64,000 bases of DNA from CAVRIA01 sp963721115. GTDB taxonomy: Bacteria > Desulfobacterota > Binatia > HRBIN30 > CADEER01. Below are positions 16,660-24,982 of this stretch, piece after piece. A program made the translations under genes and the position numbers. The first letter of the stretch is position 1. Every line of letters begins with the position of its first letter. The notes beneath the pieces were generated by a model that saw only the letters and a list, made by a program, of their open reading frames with translations, was not told the origin of the DNA and made no database searches. The stretch lies in NCBI GenBank assembly GCA_963721115.1, contig CAVRIA010000006.1, forward strand, positions 310,001 through 374,000, read 5' to 3'.

Positions 16660-19600
16660 TTATGCCGGCGCGAGCGGTCGGCGTCGGCCGATGGCGAGCC
16701 CGCCGCCGATCAGGGCGGCGAACAGGAGCAGGACGGCGCCGACCGCCCATCTCCGTTGGCGCTCGAAGTGCTCGCCGATGTGGACCAGCCACAGGACGCG
16801 CGACAGATCCTCTCCCGCCTCGTCGTAGGTCGACAGGTTCAGCGACTCGGAGATCGTGGCGGCGCGCCGCAGGTACGAGTTCGCTGCCTGCGCGGGCTCG
16901 GGGTTGGTGAGCGCCGGCATCGCCGCGGGCCGCGCCGCGTACGGCGTCAGGTCGGGCGCGGTGGTGAAGTAATCCCGCATGTCGGTGGCGTAGCGGTCGA
17001 ACTGGCTGCGCGGCGGCATGCCGAGCAGCAGCTCGATGGTCTTCAGCATCGACACGTTCGACTGGTGCACCGGCGACACGTAGCCGTGCTTGGCCCAGGG
17101 GCTGATCACCATGCCGACGGTGCGGTTCGCCGAGACGTGGTCCTGACCGTCCTGCGCGTCGTCCTCGGTGACGAAGATGGCCGTGTGCGGCCAAAAGGAG
17201 CTGTGGCTCAGCGCGTCGACGACCATGCCCAGGCCCGCGTCGTTGTCGGCGACGGCGCCGTTCGGGGTGGGCATGTGCGGCTTGGCGCCGAAGGTGTGAT
17301 CGTTGCAGAGCCAGAGGAACAGGAAGCTCGGCAGCTGGCCGGACTGCTCGAACGTCGCCAGCTCGCTCTCGAACAGCTCGGCCCGGTGTACGTCGGTCAC
17401 GTTCGACAGGATGTTCGAGGCATAATCGATCATGATGTGCGGGAACAGCTCGTTGCGCACCCGGTCGACGTCGACGCCGTTGTTCCGAAGTGTCGCAACG
17501 TCGCCGTTGAGCAAGCTGGGGAGGGCGAGGATGACGTTCACCGGGCTGCCGAAGATATCGACGGCGATGGCCAGCGAGCTCGGTACGCCGCCGCCGTCGA
17601 CACCGGCTTCGAAGGTCGACAGGTAGGCGAACGCCTCGCCGTAGACGCGGTAGGAGATGCCCGCGGCCTGCAGAGCGGGGAAGAGGTAGCCCGACTTGGC
17701 GAAGCCTTCCTGGCCATACTCGACGATCGGGTCGCCGATCTTTCCGTTGTAGTTGCGCGACCACAGCTTCTCGGTGAAATCGTTGCTGTTGCCCTGATCC
17801 GTCCACTCATGCCCGGGAATGGAGACCTCGCCGTCGGCGTAAAAGTTGTCGCCCAGCGCGAACTGCTTTGCCAGCGCGTGGTGATTGGGCGTGATGTCCG
17901 AGCCGAACAACGCCAGGTTCGGATCGCCGTTGCCGGCCGGCAGGTCGCCGAAGACCTGGTCGTAGGTGCGGTTCTCCTTGAGGATGAAGACGACGTGCCG
18001 GATCGCGTCGGACGGCCCGCTGCCGAAGTCGATGGGCACCGGGTTGCCGCGCTGCACCTCGCCCGGGCCGGGGTCGCCGTCGACCCAGCGAAGGTCGACC
18101 GGCACCATGCCGTTGGCCGCTTCGACCTGTGCCTGACCGCTGCTCGTGTCGTACGAGGCGACGCCGTCGATGACCGAGAGCGACCCCTTCATCAGGCGGC
18201 CGATGTAGTAGGGCGTATCGCTGAAGACGATGTCGTTGATGTCGATCGGCTCGGCTCCGTTGGCGCCGATCCCGTCTCCCTTGGCATTGGCGACGTAGAG
18301 CGTGCCGCCGGCGCTCAGAGCCAGAGCGGAGGGGAACCAGCCGACCGGGATGAAGCCGGCGGGCGTGAAGCGCCGCGCCGCGGCGTCGATGTCGACGACC
18401 TGGACGGCATTGATCCCGGCGTCGGCGACGTAGACACGCGAGCCGTCAGGGCTCACGGCCAGGGCGTTCGGATAGAGCCCCTGCAGGCGCTTCGGCAGCG
18501 GCGCATCCTCGAAGACGTCGAGCGGCACCTCGGCCACCGTCTGCATCGACGCGGTGTCGAGCACGACGAGGAGATCGACGTTGGAGGCGGTCACGTAGAG
18601 GAGCGAGCCGTCGGGGCTGAGCTGCATGGCGCTCGGGTGGCTGCCTCCGAAGACGTCGCGGTCGTCGACGCCGAGGCTGCGCGCGATCGGCGCGTAGCGC
18701 AGCAGGTGCGGCGCCGCGGGATCGCTCAGGTCGATCTCGGCCACCGACGAACGGGTGTCGGCGTTCGGGTCGGAAACCGGTAGCGGCGCGACGAGCGCGC
18801 CGGGTGAGTTGCCGTTGTTGATGCCCCACGACGATACGTAGGCGCGGCTTCCGTCGGCCGAGAGGAGGATCGTGTACGGGAAGTTGCCGATCTTGTCGCC
18901 CGCCTTCTGGGCTGCGCCGGTGGCGAGGTCGATCGACCACAGAGAGTTGTCGAGCAGGCCGACGGCGTAGAGGTACGATCCGTCGGGGCTCACGGCGAGG
19001 CCGGTCGGGTAGGTCCCGCCCGGCAGGACCGCCAGCGGATCGGCCTCGCGGACCAGCGTGCCGCCCTCGATGCGCAGCGCCTCGATGCGGTTCGTGTCGC
19101 CGTCGGAGACGAAGACGCGGTCACCGCCAGGTGCGACGGCGAGGCCGAAGAAGTGCTCGACGTCCGTGCGCTTCACCTCGTTGGTGGCGGTGTCGATGAT
19201 CTGCAGACCGCGCTCGCCTTCCTCGTTGCCCCAGCCGTCGTTGGTGACCAGCAGGTAGCGCCCGTTCGGGGTGAAGGCGAGGTTGAGCGGGAAGGTCTCC
19301 AGGGGAACCTGCGTTCCCGCCGGCCGCAGGAGGCGGCCGTTCGGGAGGACCCCCTCGCCGTTCTCTCCCGGTCCCGCCGGGGCCAGCAGCTCCGGCGCTT
19401 GGTAGGCGCTCACCGTCGCCGGGCAGCCGTCGAGTGCCGAGCTCACGGCGCCGATCAGCTCGTTGATCCCCACCTGGCCGTTGCCGTCCGCGTCGGCCGG
19501 CGGGCACACTCGATAGGCGGCGTCACCGAGCGCGAGGTTCACCGAGCGAACCAGCTCGTCGATGGTGACCAGGCCGTTGCCGTTGCAGTCGCCGCTGCAC

Positions 19601-19683
19601 AGTCTCTGGCCGCGAGCCGTGGACACCGTGCCGATCAGCGTCGATGCGGCGAGACAACAGACGAAAAAGCGAAGAGACTTCAT
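16660..19683 (-). CDS. Exported phosphoesterase with dockerin-like and beta-propeller domains
   Basis: About 1,007 residues in this order: signal peptide (FFVCCLAASTLIGTV); two dockerin-like Ca loops (DCNGNGLVTIDEL, DADGNGQVGINEL); a seven-bladed YVTN/lactonase-like propeller with repeats such as LAVSPDGSYLYAVG; a phosphoesterase domain of the acid phosphatase/phospholipase C type (HVVFILKENRTYDQVFGDL, GHEWTDQGNSNDFTEK, FVTEDDAQDGQDHVSANR); and one C-terminal transmembrane helix (AVGAVLLLFAALIGGGLAIG) followed by basic residues. It is expected to be anchored with catalysis outside the cytoplasm. The combination of dockerin, propeller and esterase is unusual. Substrate unknown. Confidence 0.85.
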   Translation of the reverse strand: MKSLRFFVCCLAASTLIGTVSTARGQRLCSGDCNGNGLVTIDELVRSVNLALGDAAYRVCPPADADGNGQVGINELIGAVSSALDGCPATVSAYQAPELLAPAGPGENGEGVLPNGRLLRPAGTQVPLETFPLNLAFTPNGRYLLVTNDGWGNEEGERGLQIIDTATNEVKRTDVEHFFGLAVAPGGDRVFVSDGDTNRIEALRIEGGTLVREADPLAVLPGGTYPTGLAVSPDGSYLYAVGLLDNSLWSIDLATGAAQKAGDKIGNFPYTILLSADGSRAYVSSWGINNGNSPGALVAPLPVSDPNADTRSSVAEIDLSDPAAPHLLRYAPIARSLGVDDRDVFGGSHPSAMQLSPDGSLLYVTASNVDLLVVLDTASMQTVAEVPLDVFEDAPLPKRLQGLYPNALAVSPDGSRVYVADAGINAVQVVDIDAAARRFTPAGFIPVGWFPSALALSAGGTLYVANAKGDGIGANGAEPIDINDIVFSDTPYYIGRLMKGSLSVIDGVASYDTSSGQAQVEAANGMVPVDLRWVDGDPGPGEVQRGNPVPIDFGSGPSDAIRHVVFILKENRTYDQVFGDLPAGNGDPNLALFGSDITPNHHALAKQFALGDNFYADGEVSIPGHEWTDQGNSNDFTEKLWSRNYNGKIGDPIVEYGQEGFAKSGYLFPALQAAGISYRVYGEAFAYLSTFEAGVDGGGVPSSLAIAVDIFGSPVNVILALPSLLNGDVATLRNNGVDVDRVRNELFPHIMIDYASNILSNVTDVHRAELFESELATFEQSGQLPSFLFLWLCNDHTFGAKPHMPTPNGAVADNDAGLGMVVDALSHSSFWPHTAIFVTEDDAQDGQDHVSANRTVGMVISPWAKHGYVSPVHQSNVSMLKTIELLLGMPPRSQFDRYATDMRDYFTTAPDLTPYAARPAAMPALTNPEPAQAANSYLRRAATISESLNLSTYDEAGEDLSRVLWLVHIGEHFERQRRWAVGAVLLLFAALIGGGLAIGRRRPLAPA

Positions 19684-19734
19684 GCCGCCGCATAGGCGCG
19701 CTCTCCGCCGCGGGTCAAGTGACATTTTCGGGAA

Positions 19735-19814
19735 GGTTGTTGGTTGTTCGTTGTTGGTTGCTGAGCGGTCGGGAATTCCTTCACCAACGACCAACAACCA
19801 ACAACCCAACAACC
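19735..19814. repeat. Long GTTGTTGG/CCAACAAC inverted repeat
   Basis: The left arm (GGTTGTTGGTTGTTCG and more) pairs with the right arm (CCAACAACCAACAACCC), giving a strong stem between two genes on the minus strand. It is the clearest member of the GTTGTTG family in this window and may terminate transcription of the upstream methyltransferase. Confidence 0.75.
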
Positions 19815-19823
19815 GTCGTAAAG

Positions 19824-20513
19824 TCACCAGAGGCGCGGCACGAGCCTCCACGGCGTCGACTGCATGTAGAGCTGGTAATCGTCGCCTCGCGCGGCCAGCA
19901 ACTGCCGTTCCTCGATCGGAATGAACCCGACGAAGGTCGCGCCGATCATCACGCACCAGAACGCCTGCGCGGCGTTCGGGTGGATGAGCAGCGAGCAGAA
20001 GGCGACGAGCAGCGCCGCCCGGTACATCGGGTGGCGCACCCTGCCGTACTGGCCCTGCGTCAGCAGCGGCGTCTCCTGTCCGTGGGAGTGGGTCATCGCC
20101 GCTCCGGGGACGGCGAGCAGCCCGTCCAGCATGGCGAACGTCGCGCCCTCGAAGAAGGCGAGGACGCTGAGAATGAAACCGACGTCGGCGGCGAACCGGA
20201 CCCAGTCGGGCAGGGCGATCTCCGTTCCGGGCACCGGCAGGTGGAAGGCGAGCACCGCCAGCCACGTGCCCACGCCGACCGCGATATAGACGCGCCGTTC
20301 GAGCGGCGAGCCGGCGCGGGAGCCGTACACGGCGTGTTTGAACCCGGTGCGGGTCATGCCGAGATGCACGGCGGCCCAGGCCAGGTACATGGCGGCGTTC
20401 CACAGATAGTTGGAAGCCGGCGCGAAGGGGTCGTAGCGGAACCCGTAGAGCATGGAGCCGAAGATCGAGGCCAAGCCGAAGTAGCCGAAGATCCGATAGA
20501 CCGACCGACTCAT
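19824..20513 (-). CDS. Isoprenylcysteine methyltransferase-like membrane protein
   Basis: A 229-residue integral membrane protein with about five or six hydrophobic segments. The C-terminal part carries the ICMT/PEMT-type signature: RVRHPMYRAALLVAF followed by EERQLLAARGDDYQLYMQST. Proteins of this superfamily transfer methyl groups from S-adenosylmethionine to lipids, isoprenoids or membrane-bound thiols; the substrate here is unknown. ATG 20513 was chosen because the membrane domain begins at once (MSRSVYRIFGYFG) and a G-rich ribosome site precedes it. Confidence 0.8.
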   Translation of the reverse strand: MSRSVYRIFGYFGLASIFGSMLYGFRYDPFAPASNYLWNAAMYLAWAAVHLGMTRTGFKHAVYGSRAGSPLERRVYIAVGVGTWLAVLAFHLPVPGTEIALPDWVRFAADVGFILSVLAFFEGATFAMLDGLLAVPGAAMTHSHGQETPLLTQGQYGRVRHPMYRAALLVAFCSLLIHPNAAQAFWCVMIGATFVGFIPIEERQLLAARGDDYQLYMQSTPWRLVPRLW

Positions 20514-20687
20514 GGCACCCCCCTGCCCACTGGTTTGTTTGCGCAGGGTAGGGTGGCGTCCGCGAGTTGTCAAAAGGTGATCACGGACACGGCGATCGCG
20601 CAGCGCGCAGAAGCCCCTGCGCATCACGGCGGTCGATCTGAGTCTCTCGGGCGTAGGGGGCGGCGCACACCTTCTCGATCGCCGGAG

Positions 20688-20888
20688 GAGGACGGGCCAG
20701 GACCCGATTTCCAGACGGGCTACGGCAAGGTCGACGCGCTGCTCGCGGCGGAGACGGTAAACGACGGGCGGTTCATCAACGACACGATCGACCCGGCGCA
20801 GCACAAGCGGTACTACTTCAAAGCCTCGTCGCCGCCGAACAGTTCATTCCGGGTGTTGATGGCGTACTCCGACGAGGAGGGGGCGTGA
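20688..20888 (+). pseudogene. Remnant of S8 subtilisin-like peptidase C-terminal region
   Basis: This short open frame reads PGPDFQTGYGKVDALLAAET, then NDGRFINDTIDPAQHKRYYF and FRVLMAYSDEEGA before stopping. It matches the end of the subtilase catalytic domain (GYGxVDA) and the start of a P-domain-like sandwich. No catalytic Asp/His/Ser part is present upstream in any frame, so this is a decayed fragment. The rest of 20514-21064 shows no gene. Confidence 0.6.
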
Positions 20889-21064
20889 TCTCCGAATTCC
20901 ACCTCGATGCGGTCGGATTGCCACTCGTGCCGAGCTTTGCCATCTCTTTCTAGAAAGCTAGCGGCGCCCGGAGGGCCTCCTGTTGCCCGCGTGGCAGGAG
21001 ACCCGGCCGTCGAGTCGACTTGCGAGCCACGAGATCAGCAGCAAGAGAGAAAGGAGAGCTCTCC

Positions 21065-21733
21065 GTGCGCGTACTCGGCCATCTCTTTGCCAACAACCGG
21101 ACCTGGGCGACCGAGACCAACCAGCGGGAGCCGGGCTTCTTCGAGCGGCTCGCCAGCCAGCAGGCTCCCGAGTACCTGTGGATCGGCTGCGCCGACAGCC
21201 GCGTGCCGGCCAACCAGATCGTCGGCCTGCTGCCCGGCGAGCTGTTCGTGCACCGCAACGTCGCCAACGTCGTGGTCCACACGGATCTCAACTGCCTGTC
21301 CTGCATCGAGTACGCGGTCGACGTGCTTCGCGTCCGCCACATCATCGTCTGCGGGCACTACGGCTGCGGCGGCGTGCTGGCGGCGCTGCGGGACGAGCGG
21401 CTCGGCCTGATCGACAACTGGCTGCGGCACATCCAGGACATGCGCGAGAGGCACGATGCCGAGCTCCAGGCCCTGCCCGGCGAGGCCGAGCGCCACGCCC
21501 GCCTGTGCGAGCTCAACGTGATCGAGCAGGCGATCAACGTCTGCCAGACGACGATCGTGCAGGAGGCGTGGCGGCGCCGTCAGCCGCTCACCGTCCACGG
21601 ATGGATCTACGGCCTCGCCGACGGACTGCTCCGGGACCTCGGAATCTGCGTCAGCGACGCGGCAGAGCTCGCCGCCTGCCGGGGACACCAAGCTCTACGG
21701 GTACGTGCCGAGAGGGCGGACAGAGGGAGGTAG
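21065..21733 (+). CDS. can: Beta-carbonic anhydrase
   Basis: A zinc enzyme of 222 residues that interconverts CO2 and bicarbonate. Zinc ligands and the catalytic dyad are all present: GCADSRVPAN (Cys42, Asp44, Arg46) and CGHYGCGG (His98, Cys101). Length and the surrounding motifs (LLPGELFVHRNVAN, SCIEYAVDVL, VHGWIYGL) match bacterial plant-type beta enzymes. GTG 21065 was chosen because it follows an AAGGAGAG site about nine bases upstream and begins close to the usual N-terminus; TTG 21020 is the longest alternative. It appears to be a monocistronic gene. Confidence 0.94.
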   Translation: MRVLGHLFANNRTWATETNQREPGFFERLASQQAPEYLWIGCADSRVPANQIVGLLPGELFVHRNVANVVVHTDLNCLSCIEYAVDVLRVRHIIVCGHYGCGGVLAALRDERLGLIDNWLRHIQDMRERHDAELQALPGEAERHARLCELNVIEQAINVCQTTIVQEAWRRRQPLTVHGWIYGLADGLLRDLGICVSDAAELAACRGHQALRVRAERADRGR

Positions 21734-21786
21734 AAGCGGGGACGAGTGTTGAAGCGAGGACTGGACGACGAGGAGAGTCCCGTTGG

Positions 21787-22590
21787 CTACTTCGCGAAAA
21801 GGAGGTGAATGAGCCGGTCGAGGTCGTCCGTATCGATACGCCCGTCCTCGTTCACATCGGCCTTCTCGCAGGGGCCGAGGTCGGAGGTGCCCAGCCGGGG
21901 TATGAGCGCCACGATGTCCGCGGCGGACAGGTGACCGTCGCAGTTTACATCCCCCGGTCCGCCGGTCGGGGGCGTTGTCGTCGTGGCGACAGTCTGTGTG
22001 ACCGTGGGGGTGGTGATGGTATGTGTCGGTGGCGCCGTGGCGGTGTGGGTCGCACCCGCCTGCGCCGTCGTCGTAGGTGTCGGTGTCGAGGTCGCGTCGG
22101 CTGCCATCGTCCGTGTTGTCGTTGGTGTCGCTGCCACGGTGTGCGTCGCACTCGGCAGCACGGTTGTCGTGGGGGTCGATTTCGCAGTGGGGCTAGATGA
22201 GGTCGTTCCCGTCGCGGTTGGCCGTGCGGTTTCGGTGTCGGTTGCACTCGGCGGTGCGGTCACCGTGGGCGTGAAGGTCATCGTTGGGCTCGGCGTCAGC
22301 GTCCCTGTTGCCGTGCGCGAGGCCGTTGCGGTTGGTGTTTCGTTGGGTGAAGGAACGGCCCGCGACCATATGCCGCCGCTCAGACTGTAGGATCCCCCGG
22401 TCAGCGTACCGGCGTCGGCCTGCCCGACCGTACTCTGGAGATCGAAGGAGCCGCCCGTGCTCAGATCCGTGCCGCCGCCGTCGATCGTGCTGGGCGAGAG
22501 CTCGAAGTCGCCGCCAACCTGCGCGTCGACGCCCGTGGCAATCAGCGCGGCGACCACGGCTGCCCGAGCGATGAGGCGCGATGCCCTCAT
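21787..22590 (-). CDS. Secreted protein with Thr/Pro/Ser linker and dockerin-like domain
   Basis: A signal peptide (AAVVAALIATGVDAQ) is followed by a repeated-looking short domain (FELSPSTIDGGGTDLSTGG, then GQADAGTLTGGSYSLSGGIW), a linker of about 120 residues that is almost entirely Thr, Pro, Ala and Ser, and a C-terminal dockerin-like pair of Ca loops (DVNCDGHLSAADIVALI, DVNEDGRIDTDDLDRLI). ATG 22590 sits four bases after GGAGGA. It is 30 bases downstream of the beta-helix protein gene on the same strand, so the two are probably co-expressed. Likely a surface protein. Confidence 0.83.
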   Translation of the reverse strand: MRASRLIARAAVVAALIATGVDAQVGGDFELSPSTIDGGGTDLSTGGSFDLQSTVGQADAGTLTGGSYSLSGGIWSRAVPSPNETPTATASRTATGTLTPSPTMTFTPTVTAPPSATDTETARPTATGTTSSSPTAKSTPTTTVLPSATHTVAATPTTTRTMAADATSTPTPTTTAQAGATHTATAPPTHTITTPTVTQTVATTTTPPTGGPGDVNCDGHLSAADIVALIPRLGTSDLGPCEKADVNEDGRIDTDDLDRLIHLLFAK

Positions 22591-22620
22591 CACTCCTCCC
22601 TGGGGCGGACCATCTTCGTG

Positions 22621-24501
22621 CTAGGGGCAGTTCGGTCCGGCCGCAAAGACGTAGTTCTCGTCATAGACCCCCGCACAGACGACTGTTCCACCGTTGGCTG
22701 CGACCGGTCCTCCCTGCAGTTTCGATGCACCGATCCTCGTACTGAATCCGGTATCCGAACTGACGGTGTTGTCGTCGGCGGCGATCTGGGAATCGTCGAC
22801 GTCGACGAAAAACGACCCCCCGGACGCGATGTTGATGAGGCCGAAGGAAGCCAGCGAAAGGAACGCGCTCACCCGAACGCCGCTCAAGGTGACCGAGCTT
22901 TCCGAGTTTTCGACGCCGTGGCTCGATCCGTTGAGAAACACCGAGACGGTCGTGTCGCCCATGCGCGTGCCGGCACCGGCCGTGTTGTAGACGCCGATCC
23001 CCGTGTCCGCTCCTTGCACCAAGATTCCTCCACCACTGAGCACCGGGAGCGAAGGGCCGGAGTTGTAGACGCCGAAGGCGACCCCTGTCGGTGTGCCGTT
23101 GGCCGCGGCGTTGACGTTCGTCATGACCGTCGACGAGCCTTCGTTGTAAACGGCAGCGACGAATGGGGATGCTGCGGACGCCGTGGCGCGGACGTTCGTC
23201 AACGTCGGTGCGGGCTGAAAGGGATCCGAGGACGTGACGTAGATGGCGCGTGCGTCGCTGCCACCGCTCGCTTCCGCCGTGACCAGGCTCAGATCTACGG
23301 CCGAGTCTTTGGTGACGATGGCGTAGTTGTTCGTTGCGCCGGATGCTCTGACGGTCAGATGGGTGAGCTTCATCGAAGTCGCACCTCCAACGTAGAGAGC
23401 TACCGCGGCATCGTTTCCTCCGACGTTTTCGATCGTCGCCAAGCGCAGCTCGGCATTCGATGCGCCGACCACTGTTCCGGTGTTCGGGAATGCACGGCCT
23501 TCTCCGCGGATCAAAGTGACGTTCTCGCCGGAGCCCTCGATGTCGACGCACTCCAGCATGATCAAGAGCTGGGTACCGAGATCGTAGATGCCCGGCTCGA
23601 TCTTGACGAGATACGGTTCCGAGCATGAGCTGGCGCCGGTGAGGTTGGCCAAGGCGAAGACCAACGCCGTTCCGTTCTCGGTGCTCGTGCCGACGGGACT
23701 CACGATTACCGTTCTCCCGAGCCTCTGCTCGTAAACGTCGTCATGGTGGTGGTCGCTACGGGCCGCCGTCGATGCCGCACCGCTGCCGGCGAAATTGATG
23801 GCGAGTGAAACACCGCCGCTCGCGCCTCCTCCCGCGAGGCCGGTGCCGGCGAGAACGCTGGTGATCGTACCGCCACTGTCGTTGTCGGTCTCGCAGACGA
23901 CTCCGCCGTTTGCGTCGATGCTGCGCATGCTACTCCCCGCCGCGCAGCTGCCGACGATCCGTGCCTGAACGGCGTTCGTATCGATGCTGAACTGATTTCC
24001 GAGCAGCATCAGTCCGCTTCCCGGAGTATAGGTCGTGTCGTCGTCGACCCCGTCACTGAATCCGCCGGGGACGCCCTCCAGGCCCGCCCACGGGACGCTC
24101 CCGGCCGCCGGGGTGAACAGCGCGTATGGCGTTGCCGTGATCTGCTGGAGCGGAGCGAGCGCTGTATAGGCTCCCTGATTCGAAGGGCAGCGGACCTCGA
24201 TTTCCATCCATCGATCCTGGCCCTCGGCGAACGGGGCGCTGCCGAAGTCGAGCGGTACCGTGAACAGCCCATCGGCGAGAGTCACGCTGGCACGCACGAC
24301 TGATCCGCCGATCTGCGTCCCTGCGGACGCCGCGTCGAAGAGGGTGAACCGGAAATCGCAGGTGCCGTTCACCGGGATACCACTTTGCTGGAGTTGGCCT
24401 TGGTAGGTGAAAACATTGCTCAGGCCCAAGCCCAGCCGCGGCACGGTCATCGATAGGGTCGCTACGAGAAGTGCAGGAAAGACGCGGTGCAATGGTTTCA
24501 T
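22621..24501 (-). CDS. Secreted parallel beta-helix protein
   Basis: About 626 residues. After a signal peptide (VFPALLVATLSMTVPRLG) comes an N-terminal domain starting FTYQGQLQQSGIPVNGTCDF, a pattern common at the start of large bacterial surface proteins. The middle is Gly/Ser-rich, and the last 300 residues show repeating short strands and turns of the pectate-lyase type (for example NVTLIRGEGRAFPNTG, LRLATIENVGGNDAAVALYV). No catalytic site is recognised. It is probably a surface adhesin or carbohydrate-binding protein. ATG 24501 has a GGAGAAG site nearby. Confidence 0.8.
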   Translation of the reverse strand: MKPLHRVFPALLVATLSMTVPRLGLGLSNVFTYQGQLQQSGIPVNGTCDFRFTLFDAASAGTQIGGSVVRASVTLADGLFTVPLDFGSAPFAEGQDRWMEIEVRCPSNQGAYTALAPLQQITATPYALFTPAAGSVPWAGLEGVPGGFSDGVDDDTTYTPGSGLMLLGNQFSIDTNAVQARIVGSCAAGSSMRSIDANGGVVCETDNDSGGTITSVLAGTGLAGGGASGGVSLAINFAGSGAASTAARSDHHHDDVYEQRLGRTVIVSPVGTSTENGTALVFALANLTGASSCSEPYLVKIEPGIYDLGTQLLIMLECVDIEGSGENVTLIRGEGRAFPNTGTVVGASNAELRLATIENVGGNDAAVALYVGGATSMKLTHLTVRASGATNNYAIVTKDSAVDLSLVTAEASGGSDARAIYVTSSDPFQPAPTLTNVRATASAASPFVAAVYNEGSSTVMTNVNAAANGTPTGVAFGVYNSGPSLPVLSGGGILVQGADTGIGVYNTAGAGTRMGDTTVSVFLNGSSHGVENSESSVTLSGVRVSAFLSLASFGLINIASGGSFFVDVDDSQIAADDNTVSSDTGFSTRIGASKLQGGPVAANGGTVVCAGVYDENYVFAAGPNCP

Positions 24502-24982
24502 GGACTCTTCTCCATGCTCATTTTCGCCGTGTCGCGTTGCCGAGGATTGCGAGCCACGGCGCTCATCGCTCCTCGGGATCGCCAATCAGATCGGGGCGCC
24601 CCACTCCTCCGCGGGGCGCTTGGAGGTAGAGCACAGAGCATGCCGAGACACTGTCTACCCTGTGAGGGAGATCGAGGGTGGCAGTGTTCGGAGCTCCAGG
24701 ATCAAGCGTCTCGGGAATGAGAAGGGAACGAGGAAGCCGTTCCCAGCCTCGTCTGCGCCTCGCCCTATGCGGACGGCCCGCAGAATCTCCGGCGGGTCGT
24801 GCAGCTGATGAGCTGCCCGTTGTCTGTTCTGGTGCGATCGCCGGCGATCGCCGGCGCTGGCTGAGCAGGCGGCGATCCGCTATAGCGGGCGCGTTTCAGG
24901 TGCAGGTGGGGCGGCTCTTTGGCCGCCATGGCGGATCGCGCCCGGACGAGGTGCCGGCCGGAGCGCGGTCGGGAGGACGGCG
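24502..24982. other. Divergent intergenic region with hairpins
   Basis: This spacer separates divergently transcribed surface-protein genes and so must hold both promoters, though no strong -10/-35 pair was found. It contains GCAGCT-GATG-AGCTGC (24801-24816) and a perfect 18-bp palindrome CGCCGGCGATCGCCGGCG (24839-24856). No gene is convincing here. Confidence 0.4.

Noticed and set aside
2796..22590. Cellulosome-type system
   Set aside because: Dockerin-like loops occur, but no scaffoldin with repeated cohesins and no clear cellulase is in the window.
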